Shown here: piece by piece, positions 57,005-64,000 of the stretch | Position numbering within the stretch: the stretch's first letter is position 1 | How the letters are laid out: each line of letters opens with the position of its first letter | Origin: Mycobacterium sp. GA-1199 | Lineage (GTDB): Bacteria; Actinomycetota; Actinomycetes; Mycobacteriales; Mycobacteriaceae | Assembly (NCBI RefSeq): GCF_001500045.1 | Contig: NZ_LQIX01000001.1 | Span: 434,001 to 498,000, forward strand | Length of the DNA: 64,000 bases | Direction: 5' to 3' | The notes under the pieces: model-generated | Seen by the model: only the letters and a program-made list of their open reading frames with translations | What the model was told of the DNA's origin: nothing | Databases searched by the model: none | Translations under genes and position numbers: made by a program

Positions 57005-58408
57005 TCAGAACATGTCGTAGAGCGAGATCGCCCCGACCGCGAAGATCGCGATGGCGGAGACGACCAGATAGACGGTGAACATCCGGCCGTCCTTGATCCG
57101 CGGGTCGGTCTCCCTGAACGAGAGGTACAGGCTAGCCACCGAAACAGCCACCAGGTACAGGGCGTTGAGGATGCCGCCGAGGATCACCAGTGCCAGCGGC
57201 GAGGCGGCCACCACCCCGAGCACACCCCACAGGATCGGCTGGACCACCATCAGGCCGCGCAGCCACCGGTCGCGGGACGTCGAGTCCTTCCAGTCAAAGA
57301 CGCCGAACACCGCGATCGCGTTGGCGACCTGCCTGCTGAGGCTGGGGACGTTGGCCAGGATCGTCTTGTACAGCGCCAGCGCGGCGAACGCCAGGAACAC
57401 GACGCCGACCCAGTCGCCCACGGTGTCGGTGAAGATCCGTGAGATCGTCGTCAGCACTTCGTTTCCGGCGGGCACCAACCCCTGCGGATTCAGCACCGCC
57501 GCGCCGAGGATGTAGAACGACGCGGTCGAGGTGGTGTAGATGACCCAGGCGACCCAGACGTCCTTCTTCATCACCGAGATCCAGCCGCGCGCCCGCCGTA
57601 CCCAGGCCTCGGATCCGTCGTTGGGGCCGGTCCAGGCGGCGTAGCCCTTCTCCACACACCAGAACGAGTACGACGTGATCTCGCCGGCTCCGACGCCGGT
57701 GAGGCCGAACATCGCCAGCGCGACTCCCATGGTCCCTGCGGCGAGTTGGAACTGCATGCCACCGGCCAGGTCCGAGATGCTCCACGCGAACGGGGTGGCC
57801 TGGATGCCGAACACCAGGACGACCACCGCCGCGGTGACGATCACGACCAGGACCGTCGACACCTTCTCGACGATCCCGTACCGGTTCGCGATGTGGATGG
57901 CGATGGCGACCACCACCATCACCAGCACCCAGAAGCCGACCGATGCGGTGCTCGGCGAGTCGCCCCCGATCGGCACCAGCAGCGACAGTGCGAGGCCCGC
58001 GGCGCTCAACACACCGGCCTGACTGGTCAGGAACTGCAGGAACATCAGCACCGCAAGGTAGGAGACCCAGCCGCGCTTGAGGAACCGCGGCGGCACCCGG
58101 TTGTAGCCCTCGATGGCCGACTGCCCGGTGGAGATCGACCAGCGGGCCACTTCGATCTGAACGGCCACCTTGACGAACGTCGAGACGAAGACCAGCCACA
58201 GCAGCAGGAAGCCCACTTCGGCGCCCAGAGTCGTGGCGGTGATCAGCTCACCGGAGCCCACCACGGCGGCGCTGGTGATCATCCCCGGCCCGAGGAAGCG
58301 GACGCTCGGTCCCCAACCCTTCGGCGGCTCTTTGATTTTCGCGGGGTCCAAGGCGTAGGGGTCGCCGATCGCGGCGGGCGCGCCGATCGGCTCGGAGGCT
58401 GTCGCCAA
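57005..58408 (-). CDS. Nramp-like transporter lacking the DPGN motif
   Basis: A 467-residue membrane protein with about 11 helices, in the Nramp/APC fold. Helix 1 reads GPGMITSAAVVGSGELITAT: the canonical Asp-Pro-Gly-Asn metal site is replaced by GSGE. Helix 6 has LTGVGAGEITSYSF in place of the Met-Pro-His site. So it is a diverged branch, and Mn/Fe specificity should not be assumed. The start is TTG at 58408, six bases after GAGGAG. It is in operon with larC, which suggests nickel import, by context only. Confidence 0.78.
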   Translation of the reverse strand: MATASEPIGAPAAIGDPYALDPAKIKEPPKGWGPSVRFLGPGMITSAAVVGSGELITATTLGAEVGFLLLWLVFVSTFVKVAVQIEVARWSISTGQSAIEGYNRVPPRFLKRGWVSYLAVLMFLQFLTSQAGVLSAAGLALSLLVPIGGDSPSTASVGFWVLVMVVVAIAIHIANRYGIVEKVSTVLVVIVTAAVVVLVFGIQATPFAWSISDLAGGMQFQLAAGTMGVALAMFGLTGVGAGEITSYSFWCVEKGYAAWTGPNDGSEAWVRRARGWISVMKKDVWVAWVIYTTSTASFYILGAAVLNPQGLVPAGNEVLTTISRIFTDTVGDWVGVVFLAFAALALYKTILANVPSLSRQVANAIAVFGVFDWKDSTSRDRWLRGLMVVQPILWGVLGVVAASPLALVILGGILNALYLVAVSVASLYLSFRETDPRIKDGRMFTVYLVVSAIAIFAVGAISLYDMF

Positions 58409-58595
58409 GGCCAACTCCTCGTCACGCGATCGTGAGATCGCTGGGGCGGTGATTGCCGGTACCTGGACACTAGTTCGTCGGACTGCCGTCGCGGTGGGGT
58501 TTGCCCGCGTAGATTCCGGCGGCGCGGGTAATGATGATGAGGCGATGTAAGCGGTACCGCCCGGAGTCCGTCCGTCCGTCGACGAGGAGCACCTC

Positions 58596-60902
58596 GTGGC
58601 CAAAACCTCCAGCAGCGGGGGGATCGGTGTCGCGTCGAACCGTCCGCGGATGCCGCTGGACTGGCAGGGATGGGCGTCGGGCGCGATCGCGCTCGTCGGG
58701 TTCGTGCTCTGCCTGTGGGGGTGGCTCGCGGGCGGCGGGTCGTTCACGGTGTCGTGGGTGCCGTCGCTGGACCTGCATCTGAGCTTCTCGTTCGACGGTC
58801 TGGCCGCCCTGTATTCGATGCTGGCGTGCGGCATCGGTGCGCTCGTGTTCTGGTACGGGACCGGGTACCTGTCATTGCACCTGGCGCACGAAGGCCGGCC
58901 GGCGCGGGAGCGGTGGCGGTTCTGGCCGTGGATGGTGCTGTTCGCCGTGTCGATGGTCGGGTTGGCCACCGCGCAGGATCTCGTGCTGTTGTTCGTCTTC
59001 TTCGACATCACGGCGATCTGCTCGTACTTTCTGATCGGGTTCGACCGGGGCGAACAGAAGGCGCGTCGAGCGGCGCTGATGGCGCTGGTGATCACGGTCG
59101 CCAGCGCCGTGGCGATGCTGATCGCCGCGGTGCTGTTGTACGCGGGTTACGGAACCTTCTCGATTCCGGTGTTGCTCGAGCGGGTCGAGCCCGGGACGAC
59201 GACGACAGTCGCCGCGGTGCTGCTCGCAGTGGCGGCCCTGGCCAAGAGCGCGCAGGTGCCGCTGCACTTCTGGTTGCCCAAGGCGATGGCGGCGCCGACG
59301 CCGGTCTCGGCCTATCTACATTCGGCGGCGATGGTGGCGGCGGGCGTGCTCGTGCTGGGCCGGGTACATCCGCTGCTGGCGCGCAGCGACGTCGTGCTGA
59401 CCGGCCTGTTCGTCGTCGGCGTCGCATCCATCGTCGTCGGAGGGGTGCTCGCGCTGGGTCAGGACGTTCTCAAGCAGGTGCTGGCCTACTCGACGATCTC
59501 GCAGTACGGCTACGTCGTGATGCTCTACGGCATCGGCGGCGGGGCCGCGGCGGGCGCGGCCGCGTTCTACGTACTGGCGCACGGTGTGGCCAAGAGCGCG
59601 CTGTTCATGACCGCGGGCGCGGTGACGATGGCGACGGGGGAGGATCGACTGTCCCGGCTCGGTGGGCTGGGCCGGCGCCAACCCGTGCTCGCCGTTGCGG
59701 CCGGTATCGCGGCCGCGAGCCTGGCGGGGCTGCCCCTGACGGCCGGGTTCTTCAAAGACGAACTCTTCTTCGACGCCGCCGGTGCGGCCGGAGCGGTACC
59801 GACCGCGCTCGCCATCCTTGCGGCGGTACTCACCCTGACGTACATCGGCCGCTTCTGGATGATGCTGTTCCTGGGCCCGACCCGGGCACAGCCGCGGGCG
59901 GTGTCTGTCGTCCTCACCGCACCCGTCGTCGTCCTTGCGGTGGTCAGTGTGGCCGGAGGGCTGGTGCCGCAGCTGGCCAGCGGACTGGCCGCGGACGCCG
60001 GCTCGGTCACCAACGCCGCCCCGGTGCACCTGTCGCCGGCCTACCATCTCGACGCGCGCCCGGCGAACCTGATGGCGCTGAGCGTATGGGCGCTGGCGGC
60101 GGTGCTGCTCGCCACGCCCCGGGTGCGCGGCAGCCTGGCGCGGGCTCTGGCCCGGGCGGGCGAACGCGCGGGGTCGCTGCGCATTTACACCAGAAGCCTT
60201 CGCGCGCTGGGGCGTATCTCTGCTGCCATCCACGACCGGGAGGTGCGCGATCTGCGCAGCAGCGTCGCAGCCGTGCTCGTGCCCGCGGGCGTGCTGACCG
60301 CGTTGGCGTTCGCGGTGACGCCGACGGCCGGCGAGTACGCGGTGGGCGCGGTACGCGGAAGCGACTGGCTGATCCTGCCGCTGCTGGGGCTGGTCGCCAT
60401 CGCCACACTGGCGACCGCCCGGATCGGCACGCGGGTCGGGATGGTGCTGGCGCTGTCAGTGGTCGGATTCGCGCTGGCCGCCGTCTACGCCCTGGTTGCG
60501 GCACCCGACATCGCGCTGGTGGCGGTCCTGGTCGAGACGATGATCACTCTGGTCTTCATCGCCGCGTTCAACCGGTTGCCCAAACGGGTCCCGTCCAGCG
60601 GCCCGGTCGAGCCGACGCCGCCGAACCGCGCGGAGCGGATTCGTCAGTGGCGCAACGTGATTGCCGGTGGGGTCGCGGGTATCGCTGCGTTCGTCAGCAT
60701 CTGGGGATTCCTGTCCGCGCCGACGCAAATGTCCGGGGTGGCCGAGGAGTACATCCGGCGCACGCCGAGCGCACACGGCGAGGACGTCGTCACCGTGATC
60801 ATCAGCGATTTCCGCGGCCTGGACACGCTCGGGGAGATCACCGTGCTGCTGGTCGCCGTCGTCGGGGTGGCGACTCTGCTGCGGAGAGGCAGACTCTGGT
60901 GA
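58596..60902 (+). CDS. mrpA: Mrp cation/proton antiporter subunit A
   Basis: A 768-residue, roughly 20-helix subunit. The antiporter core resembles NuoL (DITAICSYFLIGF, ALAKSAQVPLHFWLPKAM, APTPVSAYLHSAAM, AHGVAKSALFM). The C-terminal MrpA part contains PDIALVAVLVETMITLVF and DFRGLDTLGEITVLL. It forms a Na+(Li+/K+)/H+ antiporter with MrpB-G. GTG start; GTGA overlap with mrpB. First gene of an operon continuing past the window. Confidence 0.93.
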   Translation: MAKTSSSGGIGVASNRPRMPLDWQGWASGAIALVGFVLCLWGWLAGGGSFTVSWVPSLDLHLSFSFDGLAALYSMLACGIGALVFWYGTGYLSLHLAHEGRPARERWRFWPWMVLFAVSMVGLATAQDLVLLFVFFDITAICSYFLIGFDRGEQKARRAALMALVITVASAVAMLIAAVLLYAGYGTFSIPVLLERVEPGTTTTVAAVLLAVAALAKSAQVPLHFWLPKAMAAPTPVSAYLHSAAMVAAGVLVLGRVHPLLARSDVVLTGLFVVGVASIVVGGVLALGQDVLKQVLAYSTISQYGYVVMLYGIGGGAAAGAAAFYVLAHGVAKSALFMTAGAVTMATGEDRLSRLGGLGRRQPVLAVAAGIAAASLAGLPLTAGFFKDELFFDAAGAAGAVPTALAILAAVLTLTYIGRFWMMLFLGPTRAQPRAVSVVLTAPVVVLAVVSVAGGLVPQLASGLAADAGSVTNAAPVHLSPAYHLDARPANLMALSVWALAAVLLATPRVRGSLARALARAGERAGSLRIYTRSLRALGRISAAIHDREVRDLRSSVAAVLVPAGVLTALAFAVTPTAGEYAVGAVRGSDWLILPLLGLVAIATLATARIGTRVGMVLALSVVGFALAAVYALVAAPDIALVAVLVETMITLVFIAAFNRLPKRVPSSGPVEPTPPNRAERIRQWRNVIAGGVAGIAAFVSIWGFLSAPTQMSGVAEEYIRRTPSAHGEDVVTVIISDFRGLDTLGEITVLLVAVVGVATLLRRGRLW

Positions 60903-61375
60903 GGCGGACGAGCGTGGTGTTGCGGGTGGTGGCGCGGCTTCTGCTCGGGCCCAGCATCATGGTGGCGGCCGCGCTGATCGTCAAGGGTTACACCGACGTC
61001 GGCGACGGCTTCGCCGCCGGTATGGTGGTCGCGCTCGCAATTGCCTTGTGCTACGTGGCTTTCGGAGCCACCGACGCCGAGCGCCTGTTGCCCCCGCTCC
61101 GATACTCACCGCACTGTGCGGTCGGCGGGCTGCTCTTGTCGCTGGCCGTCGGGTTCTTCCCGGTGCTGTACAACGCGCCGTTGTTCAGCCATGAACCCGG
61201 CCCCGGTGAACGCGTCACCACGTTCGGATCGTTGGAGTTGTTCACGCCGTTGATCTTCGACCTCGGCATATTCCTTCTCGTCGTGGGCGTGATGACGGTG
61301 TTGCTCCACCAGATGGCCGAACCCGATGCCCACGCCACCGATACCGCCGACGACGGAAGGGATAAGGAGTCGTGA
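60899..61375 (+). CDS. mrpB: Mrp antiporter subunit B
   Basis: A 158-residue protein with about four helices: LGPSIMVAAALIVKGYTDVG, GDGFAAGMVVALAIALCYVA, then LIFDLGIFLLVVGVMTVLL typical of MnhB. The C-terminal tail is hydrophilic and acidic. GTG overlaps mrpA stop, and its own stop overlaps mrpC. Confidence 0.9.
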   Translation: MRRTSVVLRVVARLLLGPSIMVAAALIVKGYTDVGDGFAAGMVVALAIALCYVAFGATDAERLLPPLRYSPHCAVGGLLLSLAVGFFPVLYNAPLFSHEPGPGERVTTFGSLELFTPLIFDLGIFLLVVGVMTVLLHQMAEPDAHATDTADDGRDKES

Positions 61376-61758
61376 CCCTGGCGTTCGCCGTCGCCGCGGC
61401 CATGCTTTTCGGTTGCGGCGCTTACCTTCTCCTGCAACGCGACCTGATCCGCATCGTCGTCGGCGTCGCGCTCGTCTCGCAGTCCGCCGTGGTGACGCTC
61501 ATCGGCGCCGGGCTGTCACGCGGGCGGGCTCCGATCGACCCCCCGGCCGGCGCACCGGTCAGCGATCCGGTGCCCCAGGCGCTGGTGCTGACCGCGCTGG
61601 TCATCGGGTTGGCGACCCTGGCGTTGCTGCTCGCCCTCGTGCACCGCGCGGTCATCGCCTCGCGCACAGCGCATCACGACGAACTCGCCGCCCAGGAGAT
61701 CGCGCACGACGAGGTACTCGAGCGCGACCGTCGACGCGACAGCAGTGAGATGACGTGA
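61372..61758 (+). CDS. mrpC: Mrp antiporter subunit C
   Basis: A 128-residue NuoK-like subunit of three helices: LFGCGAYLLLQRDLIRIVVG, LVSQSAVVTLIGAGL and LVLTALVIGLATLALLLAL, with DPVPQALVLTAIVI-type signature as DPVPQALVLTALVIG. The C-terminal 35 residues are charged. GTG start overlapping mrpB; mrpD follows after seven bases. Confidence 0.9.
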   Translation: MTLAFAVAAAMLFGCGAYLLLQRDLIRIVVGVALVSQSAVVTLIGAGLSRGRAPIDPPAGAPVSDPVPQALVLTALVIGLATLALLLALVHRAVIASRTAHHDELAAQEIAHDEVLERDRRRDSSEMT

Positions 61759-61765
61759 TGCGCTG

Positions 61766-63163
61766 ATGTCGGTCTCGCTGTCGCTGTCGCTGGCCCTGCT
61801 CATCCCGTGGGCGACGGGTGCGGTGCTCGTTGCGTTGGACGGTCGGCGCCGCTGGGTCGCGTGGTCGGCGGTGGCCGCACTGGCGGCGACGTTGACCGTG
61901 CTCGCCGTCCTCACCGTGCAGGTGGTGACCGACGGCGGACGGCAGTTGACGACCGGCGGCTGGCCGGCCGGAGTGGGCATCGTGCTGAATGCCGACGCGC
62001 TCGGGGCCACGTTCGCGCTGATCTCGGTTCTCGTGCTGCTCGTCGCGGCCTGCAACGAAGCCATCGTCGGCGTGCGGAACCGCACCTTTCCCGGGTTGGT
62101 GGTGCTGCTGGCGGCAGGCCTGACGGGGCTGTTCTTCACCGGCGACGTGTTCAACTTCTATGTCTTCTTCGAGATCTCGATGATGGCGTCTTACGCTCTG
62201 GCCACCTACGGCGGCGGTGCCCGTCAGCTGCGCGCGGCGCTGATCTTCGCCTCGGTGAACCTGCTGGGGTCGTTCTTGTTCCTGATCGCGGTCGCGGGAA
62301 CGTACCGCATCACCGGTGCGTTGGCGATGGCCGACGTCGCTGAGCGCATCCACGGCGTCGGCGCCAACGCGACATTGCTGGTTGCGGTCGGCTACTTCGT
62401 CGCGTTCAGCGTCAAACTCGGGCTCTTCCCGTTCCATTTCTGGCTGCCGACGGTGTACGCGGGAACCCGGCCCGCCGTGGCCGCCATCCTCAGCGGCGCG
62501 GTCGCCAACATCGGCGGCTATGGACTTCTGCGCTTCGGCGCCGGAATCTTCGGCGAGGAACTGCGGTTCGCGGCGACCGCACTCGTGGTGCTCGGTGTCG
62601 CGTCGATCCTCTACGGCGGGGTGGTCTCGGTGTCGCGCGGTGACATCGGCGAGACGCTGGCCTACTCGGCGATCGGACAGGTCGGCTACGTCCTCGTCGC
62701 GCTCGGCGTGGGCGGTCCGATCGGGCTCGCCGCGGCCGTCCTCTACAGCGTGGTCAACGCGCTCAACAAGGGACTGCTGTTTCTGGCCGACGGACTGCGT
62801 GGGCCGATGGTGGCCGCCGCGTTCGCGATCGGAGCATTCAGTGTCGCCGGCGTGCCACCGGCGCTCGGTTTCGTCGGCAAGCTCGAGTTGTTCCGCACCG
62901 CGATCGCCGCCGACAGTGCGGCCCTGGTCGTACTGCTCCTCATCGGCAGCGTGCTGTCGTTGGTCTACATGTTCCCCAGCTACCAGCGGCGGTTCTGGCG
63001 CACCGATCTCACGCCCGCCGAACCCGTTGCGGTGAGCCCTGTTTCGGCGCGCACCTTGGTGGCCGCCTTCGCTCTTCTCGTCGTGGTCACGGGCTTGTGG
63101 CCCGAGCCGTTACTGATCCTCAGCAACACCGCCGCCGAAGTCCTCACCGGGAGGTCCACATGA
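61766..63163 (+). CDS. mrpD: Mrp antiporter subunit D
   Basis: A 465-residue NuoN/M-like subunit with about 14 helices. Conserved parts are DVFNFYVFFEISMMASYAL, SVKLGLFPFHFWLPTVYAG with the proton-path Lys, and AYSAIGQVGYVLVAL. Together with MrpA it provides the ion and proton channels. ATG start; ends with ATGA into mrpE. Confidence 0.93.
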   Translation: MSVSLSLSLALLIPWATGAVLVALDGRRRWVAWSAVAALAATLTVLAVLTVQVVTDGGRQLTTGGWPAGVGIVLNADALGATFALISVLVLLVAACNEAIVGVRNRTFPGLVVLLAAGLTGLFFTGDVFNFYVFFEISMMASYALATYGGGARQLRAALIFASVNLLGSFLFLIAVAGTYRITGALAMADVAERIHGVGANATLLVAVGYFVAFSVKLGLFPFHFWLPTVYAGTRPAVAAILSGAVANIGGYGLLRFGAGIFGEELRFAATALVVLGVASILYGGVVSVSRGDIGETLAYSAIGQVGYVLVALGVGGPIGLAAAVLYSVVNALNKGLLFLADGLRGPMVAAAFAIGAFSVAGVPPALGFVGKLELFRTAIAADSAALVVLLLIGSVLSLVYMFPSYQRRFWRTDLTPAEPVAVSPVSARTLVAAFALLVVVTGLWPEPLLILSNTAAEVLTGRST

Positions 63164-63660
63164 TTGCCGCGATGGTCCGGATCGTCTTGCTGACCGCCGT
63201 CTACCTGATGGTGCTCAGCAGCGTCGAGCCCGCCGACATTCTCATCGGGGCGCTGCTCGCGACCCTGATCGTGCTGGCGGGAACCGCCATGCGGAAACAG
63301 GGCTGGCAGCCGGACCGGCCGGCCGGCACGACGCCGTGGCGCCGGATGGCCGGGGTGCCCGCGCTGATCGGCGTCACGGTGCTCGACATGTGCCGCGCGA
63401 GCTGGACGGTGTCGCGGCACTGTCTGGGCCTGCGGCCGATGGCGCCCGGTCAGGTGACGATGACGATCCGTCCCGGCTCACCGGCGTCGGCGACGGCCTG
63501 GGCGATACGCGTCGGGCTCTCGCCGGACACCGTCGTCGTCGACGTCGACGACGAGAAGGGCACGCTGGTGTTGCACGTCCTGGACGCCCGCGACCCCGAC
63601 GCCATCCGTCGCGAGCAGACCGTTTCCTACGAGCGCGCGCAGCGCCGCGTCTTTCCGTGA
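63160..63660 (+). CDS. mrpE: Mrp antiporter subunit E
   Basis: A 166-residue protein with two N-terminal helices (IVLLTAVYLMVLSS and ADILIGALLATLIVLAG). A cytoplasmic domain follows, containing TMTIRPGSPASATAWAIRVG, SLTPDTVVVD-type LSPDTVVVDVDDE and LVLHVLDA. GGGAGG precedes the ATG at 63160, which overlaps the mrpD stop. Confidence 0.9.
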   Translation: MIAAMVRIVLLTAVYLMVLSSVEPADILIGALLATLIVLAGTAMRKQGWQPDRPAGTTPWRRMAGVPALIGVTVLDMCRASWTVSRHCLGLRPMAPGQVTMTIRPGSPASATAWAIRVGLSPDTVVVDVDDEKGTLVLHVLDARDPDAIRREQTVSYERAQRRVFP

Positions 63661-63935
63661 TCGCCATGCCCACCGTGTTGCTCGTCGTCGCCCTGATCTG
63701 GACCACCCTGCTGACCGTCGCGGGAGGACTGTTACTGCTGCGGGCGCGCGATGTGCTCCAACGCGTCATCGCACTGGACCTGCTGGCGGTGCTCCTGGTG
63801 GCGCTGCTGGCGTTGGTCAGCTATCTGCGCGACGTGCCCTACTACCTGAACGCGGCGGTGGCGCTCGCGTTGCTCGCGTTCGTCGCGACCGTCGCGACCG
63901 CGCGCTACCTCGGATCCGGAGGGCCGTTCGAGTGA
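63657..63935 (+). CDS. mrpF: Mrp antiporter subunit F
   Basis: A 92-residue, three-helix subunit: VLLVVALIWTTLLTVAGGL, DVLQRVIALDLLAVLLVALL and YLNAAVALALLAFVATVATA. The GTG at 63657 overlaps the mrpE stop as elsewhere in this operon; the ATG at 63666 is an equally sensible start. Confidence 0.88.
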   Translation: MIAMPTVLLVVALIWTTLLTVAGGLLLLRARDVLQRVIALDLLAVLLVALLALVSYLRDVPYYLNAAVALALLAFVATVATARYLGSGGPFE

Positions 63936-64000
63936 TCTCCCTGGTGCTCGACATCGTCGGTGCGGCGCTGCTGTTCGCGGGACTGGTGCTGCTGACGGTC
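63932..64000 (+). CDS. mrpG: Mrp antiporter subunit G, 5' end only
   Basis: Twenty-three codons are visible (VISLVLDIVGAALLFAGLVL and on), the first hydrophobic helix expected of MrpG. GTG overlaps the mrpF stop. The gene is cut by the window end. Confidence 0.75.
   Translation, partial: MISLVLDIVGAALLFAGLVLLTV

Noticed and set aside
57005..58408. Standard Mn2+/Fe2+ MntH annotation
   Set aside because: The canonical DPGN and MPH-type metal-site motifs are not present.
58670..61375. 901-codon open frame overlapping mrpA and mrpB
   Set aside because: The first part is an alternative frame of mrpA, and only its end coincides with real mrpB. The translation is Arg/Gly-rich without helices.

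Overview
The window is high-GC DNA from a rapid-growing type mycobacterium (Mycolicibacterium-like). This rests on gene content and order. From about 9.9 to 45.6 kb it follows the M. tuberculosis order from rsbW-sigF (Rv3287c/Rv3286c) to sahH (Rv3248c), including the mycobacterial markers accE5, the TIGR03089 protein, fbiA/fbiB, whiB2, a TobH-like protein, alkB with two rubredoxins, and lcp1-rmlD-wbbL. Assignment is from remembered families and synteny, not from a search.

Region 1 (1-8.6 kb) is one tightly overlapped plus-strand operon, cut at its 5' end. It encodes a carbamoyltransferase, a GT2 glycosyltransferase fused to a GmhB-like phosphatase, a GT9 transferase, GmhA, a bifunctional HldE-like kinase/adenylyltransferase, an SDR, a second GT9 transferase and a UDP-sugar dehydrogenase. 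Together these form a near-complete nucleotide-heptose pathway with transferases, in an organism without LPS. It is the most unusual segment.

Region 2 (8.6-12.7 kb) holds topoisomerase IB (minus) and rsbW-sigF behind a good SigF-type promoter. A STAS anti-anti-sigma protein, a MobA-like nucleotidyltransferase and a small GNAT-like protein follow.

Region 3 (12.7-24.6 kb) is acyl-CoA carboxylase and housekeeping. accA3 and the accD5-accE5-maf-sseA-sufE operon lie on minus, with birA divergent. Then come a PH-domain membrane protein, GtrA, purK-purE, fadE25 and the TIGR03089 protein.

Region 4 (24.6-37.5 kb) builds envelope precursors. lcp1 (minus) is followed by rmlD-wbbL-manC (rhamnosyl linker and GDP-mannose). 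fbiA-fbiB-NUDIX (coenzyme F420), whiB2, Rv3259- and DUF3499-type proteins, and manB-tobH-manA (mannose-phosphate supply) complete it.

Region 5 (37.5-45.6 kb) has DUF808, a flavoprotein, an APC permease, the alkB-rubA-rubB-tetR alkane hydroxylase cluster with nested operator-like symmetry and a 34-bp tandem repeat, and sahH with a strong terminator.

Region 6 (45.6-64 kb) is accessory DNA after sahH, where M. tuberculosis has tmk-mtrA-mtrB. It carries a hemophore-like protein, DUF899, a VOC dioxygenase plus LLM flavin oxidoreductase pair, a secreted lipase and an M20 amidohydrolase. It then carries a complete nickel-pincer set (larA, larE, larB, larC) interleaved with a mannitol-type dehydrogenase and a non-canonical Nramp-like transporter. 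It ends in an mrpABCDEF(G) cation/proton antiporter operon that runs off the window. No rRNA, tRNA, IS element or CRISPR array was seen.
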